Assembly: GCA_015499985.1 (NCBI GenBank)
Contig: JAAAUF010000078.1
Span: 12,969-70,951, forward strand
Length of the DNA stretch: 57,983 nucleotides
Source of the DNA: Haplosporangium gracile
Lineage: Eukaryota > Mortierellomycota > Mortierellomycetes > Mortierellales > Mortierellaceae
Reading direction: 5' to 3'
Shown here: positions 47,595 to 57,983 of the stretch, piece by piece
Numbering within the stretch: position 1 is the stretch's first letter
Layout: each line of letters starts with the position of its first letter
The notes under the pieces: generated by a model
Told to the model about the DNA's origin: nothing
The model's input: only the letters and a program-made list of their open reading frames with translations
Databases searched by the model: none
Position numbers and translations under genes: made by a program

Positions 47595-48424
47595 TTTTTT
47601 TGATAATGTGTCCTGGAGTGTTGAGTCGCGTTGTTAGTGTATATATGTCTTCGAGTGGGTGTAGTTGTCGTCAAAGTATGCCTCCGTTGCTGCCTGTGAA
47701 AAAGAAAAGTAAAAAGTGGTGGTAAAAGTAGGAAATGATGAGTTGGACTGGAAAGGTAAATGAATAAAGAAAAAAGAAAAAAGAAAAAAGAAAAAGAGAA
47801 AGTAAAAGAGGGCACTGCAGTTTCTTTATCATAAAAGAACAAAACTAAGAACGTACCGCGTGAGAATAGTGACAAGGAAAAGTGCGCGTGGACTCGACGT
47901 CCCAACAACGCACCAGCTGAACAAGGCGAACTTGGCACGCACGACCCACTCACACTGGTCAACTCTCTTTGTACTTTACACATGTGTGTCGACTTTACGA
48001 TTTATTTTAACTTCGGTGACGTTATTCATTCCTCTTTCCCTGAGGGGCATTCACATATCGCACACTTATTAGGAAGGTGTGACCTTGAACCTTTCATAAA
48101 AAGAGATTTCGTTCTTTTCTTTAAAACGTTCTCCTTAATTCCCTTCTCAACTCTTCAACTCTCGTTACACACATCGCCTTGACGACGTACATCCTCGGAA
48201 AACAACAGCACGCCACATAAATAATACCGGATGCAGCTGCCAGTTTGAAAAGGTATAGACATCGCATTGCTTCTTTTGTCGTCAACGAAGCTAGTCGGAA
48301 AAACAATAAATGTACTTCCCGCCACGCCACGAAAATAATAACTTTTCATGAACCAAAGAAAAAGGCTGACCTCTTTCCCTCCTTCCCTTCTGCCATTCAC
48401 ATAAAAATAGCTGCGAACAACTAC
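47595..48424. promoter_or_regulatory. divergent promoter region, ATG7 and dioxygenase-like gene
   Basis: 830 bp between start codons. It contains an A-rich (AAAGAAA) repeat tract near 47768-47798. The frame of the plus-strand gene is open from 48245 but has no ATG before 48425. No other gene is seen. Confidence 0.5.
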
Positions 48425-51091
48425 ATGAAACCAAAGAATAAGAACGGATCAAAAAAGTCCGCCGCACATGCCAACACCTCAAAACAACAACGACAACAAC
48501 AACAGCAGCAGCAGCAGCAGCAAAACACAGTGGAATCGCTACACAAGATTCAGCCTCACCCGAATCCAGATCTCCCGTCAAAACCAGAAACACCTCAGGA
48601 GATAGCAGCTGCAACCCGACCGCGCCCAGAACCAACAGCAACCATAACAAGCTCAGCCGCCATAGGACAAGTGTCTTTTGCCTCAGCCTCACTGCAGGAA
48701 ACACAACAACGGGATTCTTGCCAGTCACCCAAGCTCCACGGCGATTCAACCCTTGCACGGCCCACCGTTACACCTTCCACTATCGACGATCACCTCCGGC
48801 CGGAGAGGAGAATGGCGCCAACAACATCTATGGAAACTGAATATATCGAGGCGCTCTACGCAGAACTCTCGCATCAGCACTCGCAACCTTTGGCTATCAG
48901 CCTTAATCAGACTCACGACAGCCTGTTCTCACGTTTGGCGCAACTCAGTGACCTCCCTCCCCACTCTTCATCCGAATCAGGCGATATTGACTTTGACGAC
49001 ATCGACAGCTATGACGAGCAAGGAGTGGACGGTGACTGCGAGGACTTTGAGGACGACCTAGATGTGTACGAGCATGACGATTTCTTGTCGTCCCAGGAAG
49101 CCATCCTTCTAGAGCTACGACGCGAACAGGTCGAATTCGAAGAGAATGTCCGGCAACTACAGCAGCAACTTCAGCGCCAGGGCTCGCTTCTTCCTTCCTC
49201 TTCATCCAACGACGGCATCGATTACGAGCATACAGACCAGCCCGACACAAACTCTGGTGCAGTTGATGACCTAACCGACATGATCGACACCTCAAACTTG
49301 CTATCCAAGACTCGGAAGGGACAACTCTGGACTGGACACGACTGTCGTCTTTGCGTCGAATCTAGGTCGAATCTTTGCATCGGGAAGTATGGCTGGTATT
49401 GGCGGCCAGTTATCATTGAGGCCTTGGCTACGGCAGCGGCAGCAATCGCCATTTTCAACTCGCGGCCAGTTGACGCTACACAGGGATCGTCACTCCAACA
49501 ACCCTACAGATTCAGTGAATTTCTTCCACGACCCAACAGTATATCAAGTCAGTCTCTTCAGGAGGTACAGAGTCAGCCCTCCAACCCTGACAGGTCCTAC
49601 CACGCGAGGATGCCTTTCTTCAGCAGGTATGCCGTCTGGAGAATTATGTGGATCTATCTGTTTGGGCATGACCTATTCTCCACTCTGCACGTCAATGCTC
49701 ACCGGTCGTTTACTCGTTCGTTCCTGTTGTTTAGTGTGAGCGCTGTATCAACGCCAAAAGGACAACATCCGACAGCACAGTCGGTTCCGATAAGTCACAT
49801 GTACCGCGGGACAACTCCACCACCGCCAGCTATGGTCTACCCTCTGCCGTTTAATTCTCCCTATAAATTTGGACAGAAATCTAGCGAATTTCTGGAACCT
49901 GTCGGAGGGACGCATGAGTTTCAGTCGGCAGAGGGCAACTCTCGCCAGGTCTTGCTGCATGTGTGGCCACCGGATGAGCTCGATACGAATCTGCTGCAGA
50001 AACTGGAGGCTTGTTGTCGAGAGTTTCAGAGCAAGGACGTGGTTCGTGGACATAGCGGTGATGGCTTTTTGAACGGATGGCGGCCATCATGGAAGGACCC
50101 TCAACAAACAGGTGTCTTGCGGTTTGGCCATTGGCGTGTTAGGGCTCCTCCAGAACAAGGAGGACATCTCTACGTATGTGGCCTTTTATTATTTGTTTTT
50201 TCCTTGCTTTCTTTGAGCACCAGGTGTTTCAATGAGGATAATGCGATGCATGCAGGGAAACAGGTATACGTATTCTAATTTAAAATGTTCTTTCTGTTTG
50301 TCAATTTCTTCTTTTAGCCCCCGTTTCAGACGCCGTTGACACTTGCTGCAGGAGGAGGATCAGTTCTGGGATCAACCGCCAATGTGCACGCCAACCATAA
50401 CAATAATAACAATACGACCAGTCATCAACAACCCGTCAATGCTGCACCCAACAAGGATACCTCAACTCAGAATGGAAAGGCCAACACTCAAGCAGCACCC
50501 AATGGCCAGACCAACCAGACAAATGGAGCTTGTGCTGTTCATGACCCACTTCGACAGCGTGCCATCGAGAACCACCGTGATATCTGCCATGACCCTGATT
50601 GCCCGCATAGGGACGAAAGGCAGCAGCAAGATGACAATCGGCTTCGCGACTTGCAGTTGGAGTCGGCGACTCAGGGACGGCTTTTGCGACTTGTACGGGC
50701 GATACAGATGGTGGAGAAGGGGATTATTGCGCGGCATTTAAAATTTCTGTTTCCGACGCTTTATGAAAAGTACCACGGACTCCAGTTTGGTACACCGCGA
50801 CTGTTTGATGCCGTGGCAACGGTTGCACTAGCGATGGACGTGTCTCCTCGACTTCATCATGACAAGGCGCACACAAAGCATGGATTCTGCTGGATCGTTG
50901 CATGTGGCGACTTTGTTGGAGGTGATCTGTGTATCCCTGAGCTGGGCAAGCGTGTTGTGATGCGTCCTGGCACAGTGGTAGCGATCCGATCGACGGTGGT
51001 TGCGTACTATATCGAGCGGTATGCCAAGGACACCAGCATGTACGTCATGTACGCGTACACCAGCGACAATAATTGGCCTCCGGCCGCCTAA
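48425..51091 (+). CDS. TET/JBP-like 2-oxoglutarate dioxygenase-fold protein, probably lacking the distal iron ligand
   Basis: Two exons: 48425-50173 and 50318-51091, giving 840 residues. The first in-frame ATG is used as start. Residues 1-330 are disordered, with a poly-Gln run, acidic clusters (DIDFDDIDSYDEQ) and a short coiled-coil-like segment (EAILLELRREQVEFEENVRQL). The middle is unrecognised. The C-terminal 130 residues read DVSPRLHHDKAHTKHGFC, WIVACGDFVGGDLCIPELG and VMRPGTVVAIRSTVVAYYIERY. This follows the pattern of fungal TET/JBP-type Fe(II)/2-oxoglutarate oxygenases (HxD, GxFxGGxLxxPxLG, RPGxVxxxxS). H763 and D765 supply the HxD pair. Where the family has a distal His (LLH), this protein has VAYY, and the 2-oxoglutarate-binding Arg position (GxRxS) reads KDTSM. 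It is probably catalytically altered or dead. No terminal repeats flank it, so it may be a domesticated transposon-associated gene. Confidence 0.75.
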
Positions 51092-52503
51092 AAGGATGCT
51101 CTCTCAGGCTCCCCTCTTTTTCTTTTTTCTTATCAGTTTGTCGTTAATTTCCGAGAATACGAAATGCATTTACGCCTTCCCTGCTACTGTGCTCTATGAG
51201 AAAAAAAAAAAAAGAAAACACAAAAAAAAGAGCGGGAGCTCGCAAGGCTTTGTGGCTCCCTCTCTCTCTCTTCTGTAATTAGCTCTTTCAAGACTTGTCA
51301 AGTTCTGTTGCGTCCAGTTAAATCCGGTACCGTGGATCCACACTTTTTTTTTCTTGTTTCTTTTTTCTTTTTTTTTTTTTCTTCTTTTTTTATTTCTTTT
51401 TTTTTTTCTTTCTTTTTTATTTCTTTTTTCTGCTCGACCTCAGCCGAATTAATAAACCAGTGTGGTTTCTTCGGTTTTTACGCCAAAGAAGAGAGATTGC
51501 TCCACTGTCTGCTCATCTTGTGGAACCGAGATGAAAATGGAATGAGGGTTAGAAAAAAATCTCTTTGGACAGCAGCAATGTGAGCCCTTCTTTTTCCTCT
51601 CAAAACGTTGAGCCCTCTTTTTTTCGTTGAATTATTCATTCCCTTCCCTTCGCTTCCCTTCCCTTCCCTTCCCTTCGTCACTGGATTTTTTTTTGTTCGT
51701 CCACGTCTGTCTCCATGATATGTTTTTTTTTCTTACTGGCTCTCAAGCACTAAAGAGGAATATGTCCACTAAATGCCTGCTCGCAGAAGAAACACAAAAA
51801 AAAACGATGAGAACGTACGGCAGAAAAGACCCAAAAGGACATATCAGTTAAACATTGTTGCCCTCTTTCCCCTCTTCTTCTTCTGTCATTGTTGATTGTT
51901 AGGTTTGCTGCTTTTCGATTTTACTTTATTGGTTGGTTGTGTTTTGGAAGGAGAAATGAAAATATGGTATTCGGAATCAAGTACAAAATACAGCTTTCGC
52001 CCTTTTGGCGATTCATCAGGGGAACACATAGACAAGTTGTACAGGAGGGGTACACAGTAAACAGGGGTTTGTGTCATGAAAAACGGAAAATTGGCGGGAA
52101 CCTTGTTTCTCGTCTTTGTTTCTCTACATGCGTGGCAAGTTCGATACTGTAGTTGACTGCATTTCACATTTCTGTGGGCCTTAGGAGGGGAGTACAGTTA
52201 CTTAGCAAATTGTTTCTCGCTAAACCAAACCATACCATGCCGTGTCTCTCGACTCTAGGGTATACCTATATCTCGTTGCTTCTCTTGTCGCCCTGTCGCT
52301 AGGAATGGAAGATGAGTACCTTCTCGCTCGTTGCTTGGGCGTTATGTTTGTTTGCATCATTGCTCCCCATGTCCCGGCGTTCTTTATTTATTATCGTTTG
52401 GCCGAACCCCCCCTTTTTTTTTATGATCCTGCGTAATAAACCTTCGTTGATTGCAGGAAAAAAAAACGTGGTTTAATTATTGCGAAAGGCAAAGTCGTGG
52501 TGT

Positions 52504-52531
52504 CGTGTTCGAGATGCCGTGTTCGAGATGT
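52504..52531 (+). repeat. tandem 14-bp repeat, two copies plus a partial
   Basis: The unit CGTGTTCGAGATGY occurs twice in tandem, then CGTGT. Confidence 0.85.
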
Positions 52532-53050
52532 CGTGTCATGCATTTTAGGAGATATAATAATCAACAATGAGGGGATAAGGAGAGAGAACGGTAAAGCATC
52601 TGTGAAGGGGGAGTGAAAGGAAGTGACAGAGAGAACGCGGAGTATGGTGGGGGGGAGGGGGAGGGGGGGTGTAGGGCATCTGGTGGATCACATGGATCTT
52701 TAGGGCAATTGTCCAAGCCAGGGGAACCGCGCTCGCGCATACACACACATACACATGTAGAGAGATAGGATAGGTACGCCTTTCTCTCGCTTGAGTGATA
52801 AGGTTGTTCCTTGAAAGTTCAAGCTAATTGTTGGCGCTGTTTTGTTGTGCTGGCTTATCCTTTGTTTGTTTGTTTGAAGGAAGGAAGGGCTGGCAGTCCA
52901 TGGGCCGTCGTGGTCATTCGGAGATGTTCAATTGTTTTGATGGTCCGTCAATCCAATCGTACTAAACAATGGTGGATCGATGGATGGACACCAAAAGGCA
53001 GAGAAGGGAGAGGGGTGATGACCAACAGACTGACACCATCTCAGACTTTC

Positions 53051-53056
<6 letters not shown>

Positions 53057-53110
<54 letters not shown>
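53057..53110 (+). repeat. (GA)27 microsatellite
   Basis: Pure GA dinucleotides over 54 bases, then an imperfect GCGAGA extension to about 53134. Confidence 0.95.
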
Positions 53111-53117
<7 letters not shown>

Positions 53118-55008
53118 CGAGAGCGAGAGAGAGACAAGAAGAGAAAAATGGACTCAACTTGAACAGGGGAAAAGATGAATATGTAAGGGAATGATGTCGG
53201 AAGGTTGAGTTAAGTGAGAGCAGAATGCAACAGGATAGGCGATGTCATCTATTTTCCAAGGTGTGGTGTATTCGTGATCATGTACCCAAGGATGCGTGAA
53301 GAGACAAGATAAAAAAAAAAAAAAAAAAAAAGAGGGCGCTAGAGTAAGAGATAGAGACAGAGGAAGGGGGTGATGATGATGAAGTTTTCATGTTATTATA
53401 AAAGACCCTCTGCTGGGCGAGGGATAGAAGAGGAAGTAGAGTATGGGTGTGGACTTGAAAGACAGACATAGAGAGATACAGAGAGACAGAAAGTGACATA
53501 GTAATGTAGTGAAAGAAAGAAAATAGGGCTCACGCCCGTTGAGATGATTGTTTGTTGTTTGCTGTTTGTTGTCTACCGTTATTGTCGTCGCTGTCGAGCA
53601 AGGTTTTTCTTTTCTTTCTATCTCCTTTATGGTTATTTGATTTCCTTCATTCGTTTATTCGTTCGCTTGTTCTATGCTGTTGTTTTCCTACGAGACAAGC
53701 CATTCCCTTCTTGCTCCTCTTATTTTTTGAGTTTAGGATCATAAGTGTATTTTTCATGAGTAGTCTATGAAGTGATGGCCCTCTGTCCGTTTGGCCACCA
53801 CCCCACTCCACCACCATCACCATTATCATTATCATTATGATCATCATCACCAATACCACTACGACTACCACTATGATCATAATGATCAGCAAACATATCA
53901 TAATCAGTAATGACTGCGAGACAAAATTCCAGGAACCATCAGCGACTGGTTCCATCAGTCTCGCCTTTGTCTTGTCCCTCGTCCCTGACTCTTCTTTGTC
54001 AGTTGCTTAACAAATCTTTTTCTTTTCACCTTAAAAGAACGAAATATATAAACGAGAAAAAAAAAGAAAAAAAACATTCAGCAGCCGCTACACGTATATA
54101 GTTCTTTTTATTAGTATTCCTCATCTTATCATCATTTCTTCATCCTCTTTTATATCCTTGCCCTGTTAGTCTTCATTCTTGGCCAACCTCTTCCTCCCTT
54201 TCAATCTCATGTACTGTAGTCTATAGCACTTGATCCTTTCCCCTTCCCCTGTGCGAACATCGTGTAATCAAAATAATCACATAAGGCACAAAACCCCTCC
54301 TTGATTTATTTGTTTTCTTGCCGCTCAAGTTTTTTTTCTTTTGTCCCTCCCTTTTCCCTCGTTTTCCTCTCTTCTTCTTATTCTTATTCTTCTTCTTCTT
54401 CTTCATCCCTCCCTCCCCTCTTTATATCCTTCGTACCTCTTCGCACGATCATCCCTTCCACTCTCTTCTCTTCTTCACACTCTTCCCTTCCTTCTCTCTT
54501 GGCCCACTTGTCATCATCTACATCACTTCTTGCATCCTTTTTTTTTACTCCTCTCCTGCCTCTGAATCATCATCATCTTCGATCATCCTCACACACACAC
54601 ACACACTCTCTCTCTCACTCTTGCTCAGTCATCATTCTCCCGAAGAACATCACCCAACCGAAGGGCATCCTTTTTTTTATTTCGCCATCCTCTCTTCACT
54701 AAACTATTTTATGACCCTTCTTTTCCCACTGTCCCTCCCAGTCATCTCCCTCCAACTCCTTCCACTTTCTTGACCTCTTCTTTTTTAAGACTTTATACAT
54801 TTTTGTGCCTCGCCGTTCTCTCTCTTTGTCACACACACTTATTATATACACACCCTGAACAATATACCCGTTTTTGGTTGTCTGCGCACGTTTTTTGAAC
54901 ACTCTTTTAAACACATACCTTGCACCTCGCACTAACAACATACACACCATCCAGCCAACCAAAACCAACCAACACCTTTTTAATAATCAAAAAGAAGGCC
55001 GAGTCAAG

Positions 55009-57045
55009 ATGGGATCAAACCAATCGTCCATTCGGATCCCAAAGAAGCAGCAAAAGATGACACAGCAGGAGCTGCAGCGTCAATACCAGCGGAACCTGAG
55101 CGAGGCCCAGCTGGCAGAGCACCAACAGGCGCGTATGGCGCTCGAGAATAGCGCCTCCTTTGTCCGGCCGCAGCACCACCATCAGGATATGAAGCAAATA
55201 CCTGGCGGTATCGTCAACGGACACGCCCCCTCCGTCATCACCTCGACCGCCAACAACGACAGCTTCTACCACCAACGCACAACCACCATTCACTCGACTA
55301 CTGACGGCAAACCGACTACCCGACAGAACTACCGCTGGATCGACGGTAGACGCCATCATAATACTGAAGGAGCCGCTTATATCATGCCCAACGATATCGA
55401 TGAGATGGACAGGTAATATGCGCCTTTGGTGTCTTTCATTTTTTCTCTTCCACTTTCGACTCTTTGCTCTCGTTTTTTTTTTCTTTTGAATGCACAATAT
55501 GTGTATTTTTCTCTTTGTCAGTGGGACTTCTCTCTTCCCCTTCTTTGTCATCGTCCTTCCCCTTCCTTCTCTCAATGATGCCCTCAAATTGTTTCGATAT
55601 TTATTGGTGCCCTAGTGAAAAAACAACAGCAATTTCTTAATTCCTCTGCCCCTTCTCTCTCCTTCATTTCCCTCCACAAAAATACATGAATCAGCATGGA
55701 AACAGCAATCATAACGAAAAAGCGTGGGCTGAAATAGGTTTACGAAAAAGACTAACGAAAGAACATCATCCATCCCTTTCTCTTCCTACCTACAAAAAAA
55801 ACTAGACTCCACTTGCAACACTTTGTGATCCGACACGCCTTCAACGGAAACACGCGCGCAAAGTTCGACAACAAGATTCACAAAGACGTTCTCGACGTCG
55901 GATGTGGTCCCGGAACATGGATCTTAGGCAAGTACTCTTGCATATCTTTTTTATTTTCTCTCTCCCTCTCGCTCTCTCTGCGTCTCTCTTTCTCTTTGGC
56001 TCTTTCCCTCGTTCGTTTTTTGGGCTATTGTTTTTTTTTAGTGCTCTGTACGACAATGACAAGAGAGACAGAGAGACACAAAATTTGATGGATGGGCCAT
56101 AACAATACAACAAACAGGACAAACAACGAATGGCAAAACAACGACAACAACAAAAGCAAAGCAAAACGACAACAAAAGCGACAAGGCAAAGCAAAGGGTG
56201 ACGGACATGCATGACATGGACCACTTGATGATACCGATGATGTTGGCCCAACTAACCATGGACCACCCATTGTTTTATTATTGTACTTATTGTTCAATGT
56301 ACGCCTAACAGAAATGTCGACAGAGCACACAGAGACCAACTTTACAGGAATCGACATCTCTGCTGTCTGGCCCACTGAGATTCGCCCTCGCAACTGCCGC
56401 TTCCAGGTTGTCAATGTCCTCCAAGGTCTCCCCTTCGATGACAACACCTTTGACTTTGTCCACCAGCGCTTCTTAATCATGGGATACCCCGCCAAGGACT
56501 GGCCCTTTGTTATCAAGGAACTCATGCGTGTAACCAAACCCGGCGGCATCATCGAACTCACAGAGATTCCCATCGTCTCGAACGCCAACGGACCCGAGTT
56601 GACAAAGTTGCTGGAGGTGCTTGAACAGGGTTGCATTGCTCGAGGACTTGATACCAAAGCGGCCAAGAAGCTCGAGGGCATGTTGCGCGAGGCGGGTATT
56701 CAAGAGGTCAAGGCTTGTCATGCGTCAATTCCTGTCGGTGCCTGGGGAGCCAAGGTCGGTCAGCTGATGCGCGAGAACTCTGCAGGAATATGGTCAAGTC
56801 TGAAGGGTCTTATCAAGGAGCTGACAGGCATGAACGATACCCAGTACGAAGCCATGATCAAGCGGATCTTTGTCGAGTACGAGCACTACAAGTGCTATGT
56901 CAACTGCTATTGTGCCTGGGGAGTCAAGCCCCACCCTGCTCCTCGTCCTGAGGAATCGTCGTCCTCATCATACAACATTCCAGCAACGCCGTCGTCTTCA
57001 ACGACGTCCCCGCCCTATCCCCAACATCCTCATCCTCAACATTAA
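55009..57045 (+). CDS. SAM-dependent methyltransferase, putatively N-myristoylated
   Basis: Three exons: 55009-55412, 55806-55927 and 56312-57045, giving 419 residues. The N-terminus MGSNQSS fits the N-myristoylation pattern (Gly2, Ser6), suggesting membrane anchoring. Residues 10-115 are polar, with a Gln-rich coiled-coil-like stretch. The class I methyltransferase fold begins near NYRWIDGRRHH: motif I is VLDVGCGPGTWILE (163-176), followed by FTGIDISAVWP, FQVVNVLQGLPFDDNTFDFV and LMRVTKPGGIIELTEIP. This layout is common in fungal LaeA/UMTA-like methyltransferases, many of unknown substrate. Intron 2 uses a textbook GC donor (TTAG|GCAAGT), required to make WILEMSTEH. A Ser/Pro/His-rich tail ends the protein. 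Confidence 0.88.
55928..56311 (+). other. GC-AG intron 2 of the methyltransferase gene
   Basis: The donor AG|GCAAGT is the consensus for GC-AG introns; the acceptor is CTAACAG. Using the overlapping GT (55932-55933) shifts the next exon out of frame. Confidence 0.88.
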
Positions 57046-57983
57046 CATACGGGAACAGGATGCCAAGCCAGCCAACCCATCAATATCGAGTCGCCGTCCA
57101 ACAAACAATGTATATGGCCTCATAAACGATCGAATTGACGGCGGATGACAAATGCGGGAAGACGGTGAGAGGGAAGACGACGAGGTTTATCATGAAACGG
57201 TCTAGAGCAATGTACACTACACAAATAATATCATGCATTTTTTTTGAAAACGAGACATAATCACACATGTATCATGTTCACACCCACAGCTACCAATGCA
57301 ATATCATCACACTCGCCTTGTCAAGAAAACAAATGATTATGTCAATGAACGTCCATATGAGACTACACTTCTACTGCTTCCTCGTTACTGTTTCGGGGTC
57401 AAATGTGGTTAACACACAGGACTGAACACAATATAAATCACATATAGACAGGCCAAGCCGACGTAACAGAAATAGAGTGTTTATTTCTTTGGGTGAACTG
57501 GAATCAGGCCGATACACCTTCATTACTATTAAACATGAATCCGTCCTGTTGGTGATATGAGCGCACACGGATCATGTCTCTGTGTCGGTTTTTGCCCTCA
57601 CCTTTCTCTTATATTTTTTTTTCTGCTTACTTCACTCACACTCTTCACCCATCATTGTGTTAGAATAGCTACCAGGGCCTGTTGCTAAATGTAGCATTCG
57701 CATTCACTTTCTTCCATCGGGCATCTCATTCCTTTTTTTTCTTTCTTTTTCTTCTTTTTTTTTACTTTATCATTCAACACTCTCTCTCCAACACCCCCTA
57801 ACCCTTTTCTCTCACCCTCTTTCCTTTCGCCTTGTTGACTCTCTTTGTTTCCCGTACCCTCTTAGTGAACACCTCTCCAATCGCGCGCACCTGTTCAAAC
57901 TCCCTCCTTCACCCCTGACTCTGTTCTCTAACCACGGTTCACCAGTCATCAAAATCTGATTGGTTGCCACCAAAAAAAAGAAA
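57046..57983. other. 3' flank of methyltransferase gene and window end
   Basis: It contains the probable 3' UTR and, from about 57.6 kb, plus-strand pyrimidine-rich DNA of the type that precedes genes here, so another plus-strand gene may start just beyond the window. No coding region is visible. Confidence 0.45.

Larger units (their letters stand above)
51092..55008. other. 3.9-kb intergenic region rich in simple repeats
   Basis: It holds T/C-rich tracts (51.34-51.44 kb), CCCTT repeats near 51.65 kb, two 14-bp repeats at 52504-52531, a (GA)27 tract at 53057-53110, ATC/CAC-rich low complexity near 53.80-53.90 kb, and a strongly pyrimidine-rich stretch (54.3-54.65 kb) that probably leads into the methyltransferase 5' UTR. 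No coding region is supported. Confidence 0.55.

Noticed and set aside
48245..48424. N-terminal extension of the dioxygenase-like protein starting at a TTG
   Set aside because: No ATG in this part; basic, poorly biased sequence; the first in-frame ATG at 48425 is the simpler nuclear start.
57795..57805. Telomerase-template-like CCCCCTAACCC
   Set aside because: Only about 1.5 repeats inside a general C/T-rich tract; no other telomerase RNA feature around it.

Overview
The window looks like nuclear DNA of an early-diverging filamentous fungus, most probably Mortierellomycotina (Mortierella/Linnemannia type). This is an inference from several features together: compact intron-bearing genes, pyrimidine-rich leaders before start codons, Ser/Pro/Gln/Gly-rich insertions, and retention of proteins shared with animals but missing from budding yeast, such as UBE2S with its C-terminal LRRL peptide. 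I joined exons by hand, requiring splice signals, matching phase and family similarity. No alignment was run.

Layout. 3-1526 (+) is the 3' part of a Ser/Pro/Arg-rich protein gene cut by the window edge. 2107-3321 (-) is Dr1/NC2-beta, head to head with 3827-8048 (+), an RNA polymerase II CTD-interaction plus RRM protein of the Seb1/Nrd1/SCAF8 group. 8642-11629 (+) is an endosomal Na+/H+ exchanger. 12421-14665 is a Tc1/mariner-like transposon with perfect 38-bp terminal inverted repeats, TA duplications and a frame-split transposase. A decayed protein kinase fragment lies near 15.8-16.1 kb. 17308-19741 (+) is mitochondrial ETF-ubiquinone oxidoreductase. 20054-21814 (+) is the clamp-loader subunit Dcc1. 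From 21.8 to 28.5 kb I find no gene, but there is an isolated GC-rich island near 27.5-27.9 kb.

28502-30146 (-) is an unrecognised multispan membrane protein. 33498-37287 (-) is an Arg/Ser-rich protein with a C-terminal SAC3/GANP-like domain, interrupted by a 50-N assembly gap. 39421-42732 (+) is a membrane-anchored GT5 (bacterial/plant glycogen-starch synthase type) glycosyltransferase. 42980-44783 (-) is UBE2S. 45019-47594 (-) is ATG7. 48425-51091 (+) is a protein ending in a TET/JBP-like 2-oxoglutarate dioxygenase fold that seems to lack the distal iron ligand. 55009-57045 (+) is a putatively myristoylated SAM-dependent methyltransferase.

There is no operon logic. Most genes are housekeeping: RNA polymerase II control, pH and ion balance, fatty-acid-linked respiration, sister-chromatid cohesion, ubiquitin and autophagy conjugation. 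The unusual material is the transposon, the degenerate dioxygenase, the GT5 enzyme, the UBE2S linker, three GC-AG introns among about 36 reconstructed, and one 37-nt intron.
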